Positions 9,624 through 19,685 of a DNA stretch of 64,000 bases are shown here, piece after piece (position 1 is the stretch's first letter; each line of letters starts with the position of its first letter). The translations under genes were made by a program, and so were the position numbers. The notes under the pieces are model-generated. The model was given only the letters and a program-made list of their open reading frames with translations, searched no databases and was not told the origin of the DNA. This stretch comes from Planococcus kocurii (GTDB lineage: Bacteria; Bacillota; Bacilli; Bacillales_A; Planococcaceae). The DNA lies in assembly GCF_001465835.2 (NCBI RefSeq), contig NZ_CP013661.2, positions 3,030,501 to 3,094,500 of the forward strand, read 5' to 3'.

Positions 9624-10883
9624 ATGGAGACAGTTATCTCGTTTATAATAATTTTCGGTGCTTTAGTATTTTTTCATGAATTTGGTCATTTCCTTTTTGC
9701 AAAGCGAGCCGGTATTTTAGTCCGTGAATTTGCGATTGGTATGGGCCCGAAAATTTTGGGTATTACTAAAGGAGAAACGCTTTATACGTTGCGTTTGTTA
9801 CCAATTGGTGGCTATGTACGTATGGCAGGCGAAGATATGGACACAATCCATCTTCAAGCAGGTCATCGTATTGGTGTTCTTTTAAACAAAGAAGGCCAAG
9901 CTAAAAAAATCATCATGAATCAGAAGCATGTTTACCCTGAAATTTTATTTCTTGAAGTAGAAGAAGCAGACCTTGAAAAAGAACTGTGGATCAAAGGCTA
10001 TGATGAAGATGAAAAGCTAATACGCATTGAAGTTGCGCGTGACGCGGTTGTTGAGGAAAATGGCAGAGAAACCATTTTGGCCCCTTACGACCGACAATTT
10101 GATTCGAAATCAGTGGGCAAACGATTCATGACAATTTTTGCAGGACCGCTTTTCAATTTCATTTTGGCATTTCTTATTTTTACAGTAATTGGTATGATGC
10201 AGGGTGTCCCAACTTTTGAACCTGTTATTACCGAAGTAACGGAAGCAAGTCCAGCGGCAGAAGCTGGAATGCAAAATGGTGACTTGGTAACTGAAATTGA
10301 AGGAAAACAAATTGGCACTTGGGATGAACTAGTTGAATCGGTTCAGACGAATGCGGGGAATCCGCTTGCTTTTAGTGTTGAACGAGACGGTGAGCTGTTA
10401 GACTTTACCATTACACCTGAAATTTCAGGTCAATCCGCTGAAGAAATCGGTGTAATCGGTGTACTTTACGAAAGTCCGGTAGAAAAAGATTTCTTTGGAT
10501 CTTTTGCCTACGGCGCAGAACAAACCATCTTTTGGTTTAAAGAAATTTTCCGTTTGCTTGGTATGCTCGTAACGGGCCAGTTTACAATTGATGCACTTTC
10601 TGGTCCAGTGGGCATTTACAAAACGACTGAAGAAGTAGCTAAATACGGATTCTTTACTTTGATGAGTTGGGCAGGTATGCTCAGCATTAATCTCGGCATC
10701 ATGAATCTACTGCCATTACCAGCACTTGACGGTGGACGTTTAATGTTCTTTATTCTTGAAGCGGTGCGGGGCAAACCGGTGGATCGGCAAAAAGAAGGAA
10801 TGGTCCATTTTGTTGGAATTATGCTTCTCATGCTGTTAATGATTGTCGTCACTTGGAATGACATTCAAAAGTATTTCTTTTAA
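9624..10883 (+). CDS. rseP: RseP/RasP site-2 intramembrane metalloprotease
   Basis: Membrane zinc protease performing regulated intramembrane proteolysis (RasP cleaves RsiW and other anti-sigma/signal-peptide substrates in Bacillus). It has 419 residues. HEFGH at residues 18-22 in the first transmembrane helix supplies the zinc ligands, and the third ligand is in NLLPLPALDGGR near the C-terminus. A PDZ domain lies in the extracytoplasmic loop at about residues 195-275 (AGMQNGDLVTEIEG). It ends the uppS-cdsA-dxr-rseP unit. Confidence 0.96.
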   Translation: METVISFIIIFGALVFFHEFGHFLFAKRAGILVREFAIGMGPKILGITKGETLYTLRLLPIGGYVRMAGEDMDTIHLQAGHRIGVLLNKEGQAKKIIMNQKHVYPEILFLEVEEADLEKELWIKGYDEDEKLIRIEVARDAVVEENGRETILAPYDRQFDSKSVGKRFMTIFAGPLFNFILAFLIFTVIGMMQGVPTFEPVITEVTEASPAAEAGMQNGDLVTEIEGKQIGTWDELVESVQTNAGNPLAFSVERDGELLDFTITPEISGQSAEEIGVIGVLYESPVEKDFFGSFAYGAEQTIFWFKEIFRLLGMLVTGQFTIDALSGPVGIYKTTEEVAKYGFFTLMSWAGMLSINLGIMNLLPLPALDGGRLMFFILEAVRGKPVDRQKEGMVHFVGIMLLMLLMIVVTWNDIQKYFF

Positions 10884-10905
10884 ATAATAGCAAGTGGGCA
10901 GTACT

Positions 10906-10929
10906 GGACAGGCATATAGTTGCCTGTCC
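10906..10929 (+). terminator. Hairpin after rseP
   Basis: A perfect 9-bp stem GGACAGGCA (10906-10914)/TGCCTGTCC (10921-10929). The T-rich stretch follows only after AAAGC, so termination is probable but may be incomplete. Confidence 0.6.
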
Positions 10930-10978
10930 AAAGCTTTTCGTTTTAAAAATTTTATAGTCAGTTGAGGTGTATTTTGGA

Positions 10979-12682
10979 ATGAAACAAACAGCAACTTTTA
11001 TCCCGACATTACGTGAAACGCCAGCAGATGCAGAAGTGAAATCGCATCAATTATTATTGCGTGCCGGATTTATTCGACAAAATACGAGTGGTATTTATTC
11101 GTTCTTGCCACTCGGTAAACGTGTACTTCAAAAAGTTGAAACGGTAATTCGCGAAGAAATGGAAGCAGCGAACAGCGTCGAGATTTTCATGCCTGCACTT
11201 CAGCAAGCCGAATTATGGCAAGAATCAGGCCGGTGGTATACCTACGGGGACGAATTGATGCGTTTGAAAGATCGTAACGACCGCGAATTTGCCCTAGGCG
11301 CAACGCATGAAGAAGTGATCACAAGCTTATTGCGTGATGAAATTAAATCTTACAAGAAATTGCCATTGAACTTATTCCAAATTCAATCAAAATTTAGAGA
11401 TGAGAAACGTCCTCGCTTTGGCTTGTTACGTGGTCGTGAATTTTTAATGAAAGATGCTTATTCGTTTCATGCGACGACTGAAAGTTTAGATGAAACGTAT
11501 GACGTAATGATGCAAGCATATACGAATATCTTTACACGTCTTGGACTAAATTTCCGCGCAGTTATTGCGGATTCAGGTGCGATTGGTGGAAAAGACAACC
11601 ATGAGTTTATGGTGTTGTCGGAAATTGGTGAAGATACAATTGCTTATTCGGACACTTCTTCATATGCAGCGAATATCGAAATGGCTGCAGTTAACGTAAA
11701 TTATCCAGTTTCAGACGAAACTCCTGAAACGTTGGAAAAAGTTGCAACGCCAGGTAAGAATACAATTACAGACGTTGCAGAATTTTTTGGAACTACTGCT
11801 GATAAATGCATTAAAACAATGGTCTTTAAAGCGGATGAGGAATTGGTTATCGTTTTAGCAAGAGGCGATCATGAAGTGAACGATGTTAAAGTTAAACATG
11901 CTACCGGTGCTACTGTTATCGAAATGGCTACACCAGAAGAGGTACAGCAATTATTAGGCTGTGATATCGGTTCGTTAGGGCCTATCAATTTGCCTGAAGA
12001 TATTCGTTTGTTTGCTGATCACGCAGTGGAAAACATCGTTAATGGAATTGCTGGAGCTAACGAAAGCGGCTATCATTATAAAAATGTAACACCAGGAAAA
12101 GACTTTACAGTTCCTGCTTTCCACGACCTGCGCTTTATCCAAGAAGGAGATGCCTCTCCAGACGGACAAGGAACAATTCAATTTGCTAAAGGCATTGAAG
12201 TAGGTCACATTTTCAAATTGGGCACAACATACAGTATTCCGTTAAAAGGTACGTTCTTAAACGATCAAGGCAAAGCGATGCCTTATATTATGGGATGTTA
12301 CGGAATTGGTGTATCTCGTGTATTGGCTGCAGTTGCAGAACAATTCCAAGACGAAAATGGTTTTACCTGGCCAGATGTTGTTGCTCCTTATGAAGTTCAT
12401 TTAGTACCGGTTAATGTTAAAGACGATACGCAGCGTGAACTTGGCGAAGAACTGTATTCGTTATTAAAAGAAAACCGTTACGAAGTATTACTTGATGACC
12501 GCAAAGAACGAGCAGGTGTGAAATTTGCAGATGCAGACTTGATCGGCTTACCAATCCGTATCACCATTGGTAAAAAAGCAGCAGAAGGCATTTTAGAAGT
12601 TAAAATACGTCGTACAGGTGAAACATTTGAATGGACGCGTGACGAAGTACTTGAGAAAATACAGCAGTTTTTTAAAAAATAA
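10979..12682 (+). CDS. proS: Prolyl-tRNA synthetase (bacterial type with editing insert)
   Basis: Class II synthetase charging tRNA-Pro. The ATG start ([19 protein letters not shown]) is preferred over the in-frame GTG 12 nt upstream because the latter overlaps the GAGGTG ribosome site; this gives 567 residues. Class II motifs [21 protein letters not shown] and [15 protein letters not shown] are present. The long segment between them (about residues 225-400) is the Ala-tRNA-Pro editing domain typical of the bacterial form. Confidence 0.97.
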   Translation: MKQTATFIPTLRETPADAEVKSHQLLLRAGFIRQNTSGIYSFLPLGKRVLQKVETVIREEMEAANSVEIFMPALQQAELWQESGRWYTYGDELMRLKDRNDREFALGATHEEVITSLLRDEIKSYKKLPLNLFQIQSKFRDEKRPRFGLLRGREFLMKDAYSFHATTESLDETYDVMMQAYTNIFTRLGLNFRAVIADSGAIGGKDNHEFMVLSEIGEDTIAYSDTSSYAANIEMAAVNVNYPVSDETPETLEKVATPGKNTITDVAEFFGTTADKCIKTMVFKADEELVIVLARGDHEVNDVKVKHATGATVIEMATPEEVQQLLGCDIGSLGPINLPEDIRLFADHAVENIVNGIAGANESGYHYKNVTPGKDFTVPAFHDLRFIQEGDASPDGQGTIQFAKGIEVGHIFKLGTTYSIPLKGTFLNDQGKAMPYIMGCYGIGVSRVLAAVAEQFQDENGFTWPDVVAPYEVHLVPVNVKDDTQRELGEELYSLLKENRYEVLLDDRKERAGVKFADADLIGLPIRITIGKKAAEGILEVKIRRTGETFEWTRDEVLEKIQQFFKK

Positions 12683-12701
12683 TAACGAAATCTGATATGA
12701 T

Positions 12702-12738
12702 GAAAGGAAAGTACACATTGTACTTTCCTTTCTTTTTC
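12702..12738 (+). terminator. Terminator after proS
   Basis: A perfect 14-bp stem GAAAGGAAAGTACA (12702-12715)/TGTACTTTCCTTTC (12719-12732) with a CAT loop and T5 tail. The remaining roughly 240 nt to polC are AT-rich with no gene. A short GTGGAAAGCGTCCGCCT tract near 12905 resembles the end of intergenic repeats seen elsewhere. Confidence 0.95.
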
Positions 12739-12976
12739 TGCCCGCTTCAGAATCTACAGGGATGTCTCAAATGAGCTATCAAAACTTAATGAACGGGTAT
12801 AGCTACTTTCCTGATTAGGAAAAGAATCACTTACCTTCCTGTTTATTAATTTCTATATTTTTAGGGTTTTAGTTACTTCTATACACATAGCATTTAAAGG
12901 AAGAGTGGAAAGCGTCCGCCTAAAGCAATTTTTTACAATTCGCTTTTCTCAAATCACTACCATGAAGGGGATCATT

Positions 12977-15900
12977 ATGACAAACGAGCAAGACTCCAAA
13001 ATGCGATTCAACTTGCTGCTTCAGCATCTCGACTTAACGGACGATGTGCACATGCCTTTTTTTGAAGAGGCTGAATTGACACGGATGACGGTCCATAAAA
13101 AAGAGCGGTCGTGGAAATTTCTTGTGAAATTGAAGAATATCCTGCCGATTGATTTGTACTTATTAGTTAAAGAGCGACTTTATAGTACCTTTTCTCCGAT
13201 TGCTTCCGTTCAATTAACTATTGAAACAACGCAAGAAACAGCACAAGAGAATCTTGTGTTGTCTTACTGGAAATACGCGGTTGAAGAATTAGCAGACATG
13301 GCACCTCCACTGCGTGATCGCTTATTGTCGCAAGTACCTGTATGGAATGGCAATAAACTATTATTACAATGCAATCATCAACATGAAATGATGGCGTTAA
13401 AATCAAAATACAGCGAAAAACTAGCAGCAGTATACCGTCAGTTTGGATTTCCACATGTCGCGATCGATTTCCAACTGTCTGACGAAAATCAGGAAGCTGC
13501 CCACGAAGCATTTATGGCAGAGCGTCTACGTGAAGAAGAAGAAATGGCTAGAAAAGCACTATCAGATATGAAAAAACGAGAAACCAACCAGAGAGAAAAT
13601 GGAGCTCCTTCAGGACCATTCCAGATGGGTACTGCTATCAAGCCAGATGAAAATATTGTAGAGATTAAATCCATCACTGATGAAGAGCGCCGAGTGACAG
13701 TTGAAGGTTACGTCTTTGATGCAGAAGTGAGAGAACTTCGAAGTGGACGTTCGCTGTTAACAGTTAAAATAACGGATTATACTGATTCAATTCTTATCAA
13801 GATGTTCTCGCGTGATAAAGAAGATGCTGAACTCATGGCTAATGCGAAAAAAGGCATGTGGTTAAAAGCGCGCGGCTCGATCCAAACGGACACTTTTGTT
13901 CGTGATTTAGTCATGATGGCGCAAGATATGGTTGAGATCAAACCGGAACTTCGCCGGGATACAGCAGAAGAAAAGCGTGTCGAATTGCATTTGCATACAC
14001 CGATGAGTCAAATGGATGCTGTGTCTTCTGTCGATTCACTCGTCAGTCAAGCGGCTAAATGGGGACATCCAGCAATCGCAATTACCGATCATGCTGGAGT
14101 GCAATCATTTCCGGATGCCTATGCTGCCAGTAAAAAACATGGCATTAAAGCAATATTTGGTTTAGAAGCAAATTTAGTAGACGACGGGGTACCGATTGCT
14201 TATGAAGAGCGTCATGCGTTATTAGAAGAAGAAACGTTTGTGGTATTTGACTTAGAGACAACAGGGTTGTCTGCTGTATACGACACCATTATTGAACTAG
14301 CTGCTGTAAAAATTAAGGGCGGCCAAATTATTGATAAGTTCGAAAGCTTTGCCAACCCTCATCATGAGCTGTCATCGACGACAATTGAGTTGACGGGCAT
14401 TACAGACGACATGGTCAAGAACGCACCAGAAGTGGAAGAAGTGATTCGCAAATACCATGAATGGGCAGGCGATCATATTATGGTTGCCCATAATGCTTCA
14501 TTCGATATGGGCTTTTTATACGTATGCTATAAAAAATACGGTATCGATAAAAAGCATGCCACCATTGATACGTTAGAACTGGCCCGCATGCTCCATCCAG
14601 AGTTGAAAAGTCACCGGTTAAACACCTTGGCTAAGAAATTTGGCATTGAGCTGACACAACATCACCGAGCCATCTATGATACAGAAGCGACTTCGTATTT
14701 ATTGACGCATCTGTTAAAAGAAGCAGATCAAAAAGGGATTCTTTATCACGATCAAATCAATGACTATGTCGGTAGTGGGGATGCGTACAAACGTGCACGT
14801 CCAACTCACTGTACGTTACTTGCGCAAAACCAAGAAGGATTAAAAAACCTATTCAAGCTGGTGTCTGCTTCACATATCGATTATTTCTACCGAGTGCCGC
14901 GTATTCCGCGTTCACTATTGCAAAAACATCGAAATGGGCTGTTAGTCGGTTCAGGTTGTGATAAAGGTGAAGTATTTGAAGCGGTCATGCAAAAATCAAT
15001 GGAAGAAGTTGAAAAAGCAGCGCAATTTTATGATTATTTGGAAGTTCATCCAAAAGAGGTTTACTCGCATTTAATCGAACGAGAAATGATCCGTGATGAA
15101 TGGAACTTGGAAGACATTATCCGGAAATTAGTGAAAATCAGCCGTAAATTAGAGATTCCTCTGGTTGCTACTGGCAATGTCCATTATTTAGACGAGACAG
15201 ATGCTATTTTCCGACAAGTGTTGATTGGGTCTCAAGGTGGAGCCAATCCACTGAATCGAACCAAATTACCAAAAGTACATTTTAGAACGACAAATGAAAT
15301 GCTAGATGCTTTTGAATTTCTTGGAAGTGAAACAGCGCACGAACTAGTTGTAGCAAATTCCTTGAAAATTTCAGACATGATTGATGTTGTGAAACCCATT
15401 AAGGATGAATTGTATACACCGAAGATTGAAGGAGCCGATGAAGAGATCCGTGAGTTGAGCTACAACATGGCAAAACAGATTTATGGATTGCCTTTACCAG
15501 AAATCGTAGAGGCGCGTATTGAAAAAGAACTAAAGTCCATTATCGGTCACGGATTTGCGGTTATTTACTTGATTTCACATAAGCTTGTTAAAAAGTCATT
15601 GGACGATGGCTATCTAGTAGGTTCTCGTGGGTCGGTTGGTTCTTCGCTCGTCGCAACATTAACAGAGATTACGGAAGTAAATCCGTTGCCGCCACATTAC
15701 ATTTGTAGAAAATGCAAAAAATCAGAGTTCTTTGATGACGGTTCGGTAAGCTCTGGGTTTGACTTAAAAGACAAAAATTGTCCGGATTGCGACGTGCCAT
15801 ATCAAAAAGAAGGTCAAGATATTCCGTTTGAAACCTTCTTAGGATTTAAAGGGGATAAAGTTCCCGATATTGATCTGAACTTTAGCGGTGAATATCAATC

Positions 15901-17284
15901 AAAAGCCCACAACTATACAAAGGAATTATTCGGTGAAGACAATGTATTCCGTGCAGGAACGATCGGTACGGTTGCGGAAAAAACAGCCTATGGGTACGTG
16001 CGGGGATATGCAAATGATCGTGATATGACGTTGCGCGGAGCAGAAATCGATCGTCTGGTGCAAGGATGTTCGGGCGTTAAACGAAGTACCGGACAGCATC
16101 CAGGAGGAATTATTGTCGTACCTGATTATATGGACATCTATGATTTTTCGCCGATACAGTTTCCGGCAGATGCGCAAGACTCTGAATGGAAAACAACGCA
16201 TTTTGATTTCCATTCGATTCACGATAATTTATTGAAGCTTGATATACTTGGTCACGATGACCCGACAGTTATTCGCATGCTACAAGATTTATCAGGAATC
16301 GATCCGAAAACCATCCCGACCGATGATCCTGAAGTGATGAAAATATTCGCTGGACCAGAATCGCTCGGTGTAACGAAAGAACAAATTGGTTGCAAAACGG
16401 GGACACTTGGCATTCCTGAATTTGGTACGCGATTTGTGCGCCAGATGTTAGAAGAAACAAAGCCAAATACATTCTCGGAACTGGTTCAGATTTCAGGACT
16501 TTCTCACGGGACAGACGTTTGGTTGAGTAACGCGCAAGAATTAATTCAAAACGGAACTTGTCAGCTGTCCGATGTAATTGGTTGCCGTGATGACATCATG
16601 GTTTACTTGATTTATCAAGGGCTTGAATCTTCATTAGCGTTTAAAATTATGGAGTCAGTCCGAAAAGGTAAAGGGTTAACGCCTGAATTTGAGGAAGCGA
16701 TGAAAAAAGAGGGTGTGCCGAACTGGTACATCGAGTCATGCAAAAAGATTAAGTATATGTTCCCGAAAGCCCACGCTGCTGCTTATGTATTGATGGCGGT
16801 AAGAATTGCTTATTTCAAAGTACATTTCCCGGTTCTTTATTACGCGGCTTACTTTACGGTTCGTGCGGAAGATTTCGATGTCAATGCTATGGCCAAAGGA
16901 TCACAAGCGATTCGGACTGTAGTTAGCGAAATTAATGCCAAAGGATTGGAGGCTTCGACAAAAGAGAAAAACTTATTAACGGTTATGGAACTGACACTCG
17001 AAATGGTGGAGCGTGGCTATACTTTCCAAAAAGTCGATTTGTATAAATCCTCTGCAGATGAATTTATTATTGAAGGAAATAGCCTGATTCCTCCTTTTAA
17101 TGCCATTCCAGGACTCGGGACCAATGCGGCAAAATCAATCGTTGCTGCACGCGAGCATGGAGAGTTTTTATCAAAAGAAGATTTGCAGCAACGTGGTCGT
17201 GTTTCAAAAACAATCATCGAATACATGGATGATCACGGTTGCCTTGAAGGCATGCCTGAGGCGAATCAGCTATCCTTGTTCTAG
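12977..17284 (+). CDS. polC: DNA polymerase III alpha subunit, PolC type
   Basis: Essential replicative polymerase of low-GC Gram-positives. I chose the ATG before [10 protein letters not shown] because AAGGGG lies 7 nt upstream, giving 1435 residues, close to the B. subtilis length; an in-frame extension to 12905 lacks a ribosome site. Domain order: N-terminal domain, OB fold, PHP domain ([20 protein letters not shown]; near residue 335), inserted proofreading 3'-5' exonuclease ([12 protein letters not shown] near 420; [19 protein letters not shown] near 565), zinc site CRKCKK...CPDCDVPY near 910-940, and polymerase core [12 protein letters not shown] near 965. Exonuclease inside PHP is the PolC hallmark that separates it from DnaE. 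Confidence 0.97.
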   Translation: MTNEQDSKMRFNLLLQHLDLTDDVHMPFFEEAELTRMTVHKKERSWKFLVKLKNILPIDLYLLVKERLYSTFSPIASVQLTIETTQETAQENLVLSYWKYAVEELADMAPPLRDRLLSQVPVWNGNKLLLQCNHQHEMMALKSKYSEKLAAVYRQFGFPHVAIDFQLSDENQEAAHEAFMAERLREEEEMARKALSDMKKRETNQRENGAPSGPFQMGTAIKPDENIVEIKSITDEERRVTVEGYVFDAEVRELRSGRSLLTVKITDYTDSILIKMFSRDKEDAELMANAKKGMWLKARGSIQTDTFVRDLVMMAQDMVEIKPELRRDTAEEKRVELHLHTPMSQMDAVSSVDSLVSQAAKWGHPAIAITDHAGVQSFPDAYAASKKHGIKAIFGLEANLVDDGVPIAYEERHALLEEETFVVFDLETTGLSAVYDTIIELAAVKIKGGQIIDKFESFANPHHELSSTTIELTGITDDMVKNAPEVEEVIRKYHEWAGDHIMVAHNASFDMGFLYVCYKKYGIDKKHATIDTLELARMLHPELKSHRLNTLAKKFGIELTQHHRAIYDTEATSYLLTHLLKEADQKGILYHDQINDYVGSGDAYKRARPTHCTLLAQNQEGLKNLFKLVSASHIDYFYRVPRIPRSLLQKHRNGLLVGSGCDKGEVFEAVMQKSMEEVEKAAQFYDYLEVHPKEVYSHLIEREMIRDEWNLEDIIRKLVKISRKLEIPLVATGNVHYLDETDAIFRQVLIGSQGGANPLNRTKLPKVHFRTTNEMLDAFEFLGSETAHELVVANSLKISDMIDVVKPIKDELYTPKIEGADEEIRELSYNMAKQIYGLPLPEIVEARIEKELKSIIGHGFAVIYLISHKLVKKSLDDGYLVGSRGSVGSSLVATLTEITEVNPLPPHYICRKCKKSEFFDDGSVSSGFDLKDKNCPDCDVPYQKEGQDIPFETFLGFKGDKVPDIDLNFSGEYQSKAHNYTKELFGEDNVFRAGTIGTVAEKTAYGYVRGYANDRDMTLRGAEIDRLVQGCSGVKRSTGQHPGGIIVVPDYMDIYDFSPIQFPADAQDSEWKTTHFDFHSIHDNLLKLDILGHDDPTVIRMLQDLSGIDPKTIPTDDPEVMKIFAGPESLGVTKEQIGCKTGTLGIPEFGTRFVRQMLEETKPNTFSELVQISGLSHGTDVWLSNAQELIQNGTCQLSDVIGCRDDIMVYLIYQGLESSLAFKIMESVRKGKGLTPEFEEAMKKEGVPNWYIESCKKIKYMFPKAHAAAYVLMAVRIAYFKVHFPVLYYAAYFTVRAEDFDVNAMAKGSQAIRTVVSEINAKGLEASTKEKNLLTVMELTLEMVERGYTFQKVDLYKSSADEFIIEGNSLIPPFNAIPGLGTNAAKSIVAAREHGEFLSKEDLQQRGRVSKTIIEYMDDHGCLEGMPEANQLSLF

Positions 17285-17288
17285 CCGG

Positions 17289-17317
17289 TTGCACCGCGGT
17301 GCCGGTTGTGGTATTAT
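17289..17317 (+). promoter_or_regulatory. Promoter of the rimP-nusA-infB operon
   Basis: TTGCAC (17289-17294) and TATTAT (17312-17317) have an ideal 17-nt spacer, beginning 5 nt after the polC stop. Transcription would start near 17324, so the hairpin at 17350-17371 is inside the leader RNA. Confidence 0.75.
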
Positions 17318-17349
17318 TGTAGTAACATTTATTGATAGCTCTGTCGCAG

Positions 17350-17374
17350 AAGAGTGGGTTCTCCCGCTCTTTTC
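17350..17374 (+). terminator. Leader terminator/attenuator before rimP
   Basis: AAGAGTGGG (17350-17358) pairs with CCCGCTCTT (17363-17371; one G-T pair), followed by TTTCTGTTTG. It is downstream of the predicted rimP promoter, so it can act both as polC terminator and as an attenuator of the nusA operon. Confidence 0.7.
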
Positions 17375-17408
17375 TGTTTGTTTGGCATAAAATTGGCGGG
17401 AGGCTTAT

Positions 17409-17894
17409 ATGAGCAAAATTACAGAACAAATCGAGAAAATAGTACAACCCATTACCAGTGAATTAGCATTGGAACTTGTAGACGTGGAATTTTTAAAAGA
17501 AGGTCGCGACTGGTTTTTACGAGTATATGTGGATAATCCAGAAGCACCTATCGATATTGACCAATGCGCTTTAGTAAGCGAAAAGTTGAGCGAAATTTTG
17601 GATCAATTAGATCCGATTGAACAAAACTATTTCTTGGAAGTTTCATCTCCAGGTGCTGAACGTCCATTGAAGAAAGAAAAAGACTTTGAAAAAGCCCTTA
17701 CTAAATTTATCTACATCAAAACCTATGAACCGGTTGAAGATGCTAAAGAGTTTGAAGGTTATTTAAAGTCCTACGATGATGAACAAGTAGAAATTGAAAT
17801 TAAAATCAAAACACGCAGAAAAATAATTAATATCGCAAAAGACAAGATCGCAGTGATCCGTTTAGCCATTGATTTTTCTGTAAAACCTGATTGA
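17409..17894 (+). CDS. rimP: Ribosome maturation factor RimP
   Basis: 30S assembly factor, 161 residues. LELVDVEFLKEGRDWFLRVYVD and LEVSSPGAERPLKKEKDFEKA are the conserved N-terminal domain motifs; the C-terminal part is an Sm-like fold. GGCGGGAGG precedes the ATG. It is first gene of the conserved rimP-nusA-rnpM-ylxQ-infB-ylxP-rbfA series, followed by nusA 20 nt downstream. Confidence 0.96.
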   Translation: MSKITEQIEKIVQPITSELALELVDVEFLKEGRDWFLRVYVDNPEAPIDIDQCALVSEKLSEILDQLDPIEQNYFLEVSSPGAERPLKKEKDFEKALTKFIYIKTYEPVEDAKEFEGYLKSYDDEQVEIEIKIKTRRKIINIAKDKIAVIRLAIDFSVKPD

Positions 17895-17914
17895 AGAACC
17901 TGGGAGTGAATAAA

Positions 17915-19042
17915 ATGAGCAGTGAGTTATTGGATGCTTTTGAAGTACTAGAGAAACAAAAAGGGATTTCACGTGAAGTCTTGATTGAAGCGATTGAAGC
18001 GGCATTAGTAACAGCATACAAACGGAATTTTAACCAAGCGCAGAATGTTCGTGTAGACTTGAACTTGAACACAGGAACAATGCTGGTTTATTCACGTAAA
18101 GATGTTGTAGAAGAAGTAGAAGATGAACGTCTTCACATCTCATTAGAAGATGCTAAAGTTATTAATCCAGCTTATGAACTAGGAGATATCGTGGAACAAG
18201 AAGTAACACCACGAAACTTCGGTCGTATTGCTGCACAGACAGCCAAACAAGTTGTTACTCAGCGCGTTCGTGAGGCTGAGCGTGGCTTAATCTTTGAAGA
18301 GTTTGTTGATCGTGCAGATGATATCGTAAACGGTATCGTTGAGCGTATGGACGCTCGTAATTTATACGTTGGACTTGGCAAGGTTGAAGCTGTGTTACCG
18401 CAGACAGAACAAATGCCAAATGAACATTACAAACCGCATGACCGCATTAAAGTGTACATCACGAAAGTAGAACGCACGACACGCGGACCACAAGTGTTTG
18501 TATCACGTACACATCCAGGACTACTGCGCCGTTTATTCGAAAACGAAGTGCCTGAAATTTATGATGGCATTGTTGAAATCAAATCAATTGCACGCGAAGC
18601 AGGAGATCGCTCGAAAATTTCCGTTTTTGCCCACCGTGATGATATTGATCCAGTAGGTTCGTGCGTTGGATCTAAAGGTGGTCGTGTTCAGACAATCGTT
18701 AACGAATTAAGTGGAGAAAAAATCGATATTGTAGAATGGTCAGAAGAACCGGTCGTTTTTGTAGCAAATGCGCTTAGCCCATCTAAAGTATTAGATGTAC
18801 AAGTAAACGAAGAAGCAAAATCCACAACCGTTGTTGTGCCTGACTATCAACTATCTCTTGCTATCGGTAAACGTGGACAAAATGCCCGTTTAGCAGCGAA
18901 GTTAACAGGTTGGAAAATCGATATTAAAAGTGAAACAGATGCACGCGAACTAGGAATTTATCCAAACGAAAATTCTAGCATTGAACTAGTTGAATCTGGC
19001 GAAGAACTAGACGATTTTGATTTTTACGAAGAAAAAGAATAA
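17915..19042 (+). CDS. nusA: Transcription termination/antitermination factor NusA
   Basis: RNA-polymerase-binding factor that modulates pausing and intrinsic termination. The ATG of [17 protein letters not shown] follows GGGAGTGA and is preferred to an in-frame start 24 nt upstream inside rimP. It has 375 residues: N-terminal RNAP-binding domain, S1 domain ([23 protein letters not shown]), KH1 ([15 protein letters not shown]) and KH2 ([16 protein letters not shown]). It lacks the C-terminal acidic repeats of E. coli NusA, as is normal in Firmicutes. Confidence 0.97.
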   Translation: MSSELLDAFEVLEKQKGISREVLIEAIEAALVTAYKRNFNQAQNVRVDLNLNTGTMLVYSRKDVVEEVEDERLHISLEDAKVINPAYELGDIVEQEVTPRNFGRIAAQTAKQVVTQRVREAERGLIFEEFVDRADDIVNGIVERMDARNLYVGLGKVEAVLPQTEQMPNEHYKPHDRIKVYITKVERTTRGPQVFVSRTHPGLLRRLFENEVPEIYDGIVEIKSIAREAGDRSKISVFAHRDDIDPVGSCVGSKGGRVQTIVNELSGEKIDIVEWSEEPVVFVANALSPSKVLDVQVNEEAKSTTVVVPDYQLSLAIGKRGQNARLAAKLTGWKIDIKSETDARELGIYPNENSSIELVESGEELDDFDFYEEKE

Positions 19043-19062
19043 CGTAGAAAAGGTGATGTCCG

Positions 19063-19341
19063 TTGGCTCTGCAAAAGAAAATTCCATTACGGAAGTGTGT
19101 AGCTACAGGCGAGATGCATCCTAAAAAAGAAATGACCCGCGTTGTCCGTTCGAAAGAAGGCGAGGTATCCGTCGATTTGACAGGCAAAAAATCAGGACGC
19201 GGCGCATATCTTTCGAAATCGGAAGATGCCATCGCGACTGCCCGCAAAAAGAAAGTACTGGACAAGCAACTAGAAGTTAAAGTTCCAGACGAAATTTATG
19301 ATGAGTTAATTCGCGTCGTTCTTAGAGAGCAGTTGAAATAA
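19063..19341 (+). CDS. rnpM: RnpM (YlxR), RNase P modulator, DUF448
   Basis: Small RNA-binding protein of 92 residues. KIPLRKCVATGEMHPKKEMTRVVRSKEG and GRGAYLSKSEDA define the YlxR/DUF448 family, recently linked to RNase P modulation in B. subtilis. The start is a TTG at 19063 with AAAGGTGAT 8 nt upstream; the nearby ATG at 19054 is in another frame. It overlaps the next gene by one base. Confidence 0.93.
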   Translation: MALQKKIPLRKCVATGEMHPKKEMTRVVRSKEGEVSVDLTGKKSGRGAYLSKSEDAIATARKKKVLDKQLEVKVPDEIYDELIRVVLREQLK

Positions 19342-19685
19342 TGAACAAACAAAAAATCCTTCAATTACTTGGATTAGCCACACGTGCAAGAATGACTATT
19401 TCAGGTGAAGAGATGTCCGTGAGTGAAGTTCGAAAAGGGAAAGCGAAATTAGTAATTATTTCTGAAGACGCTTCTGATAATACACACAAGAAGTTGCACG
19501 ATAAATGTAAATCCAATGGAGTAGAACTCCGTGTTTTTGGATCCCGGTATGAATTGGGACATGCGATAGGTAAGGAAGAGCGAGTAGTAATTGCAATCAC
19601 AGATTCTGGATTTGCAAAAAAACTAATCAGCTTAATTGAAGAAATTAATCGGGGGCGAGCAGATGACCAAAATTCGAGTACATGA
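19341..19685 (+). CDS. ylxQ: L7Ae-family ribosomal protein YlxQ (RplGA)
   Basis: L7Ae/L30e-fold RNA-binding protein of 114 residues, a predicted kink-turn binder. [23 protein letters not shown] and [17 protein letters not shown] match YlxQ. The start overlaps the rnpM stop (TAATG), and its 3' end overlaps the infB start by 23 nt, so the three genes form a tightly coupled translational block. Confidence 0.93.
   Translation: MNKQKILQLLGLATRARMTISGEEMSVSEVRKGKAKLVIISEDASDNTHKKLHDKCKSNGVELRVFGSRYELGHAIGKEERVVIAITDSGFAKKLISLIEEINRGRADDQNSST

Noticed and set aside
12900..12925. GTGGAAAGCGTCCGCCT tract as another repeat copy.
   Set aside because: It resembles the ends of larger intergenic repeats but is too short, with no partner arm, to call an element.
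12905..12976. Longer in-frame start for polC.
   Set aside because: No ribosome site, while AAGGGG is correctly placed before the ATG at 12977, which also fits the usual PolC length.
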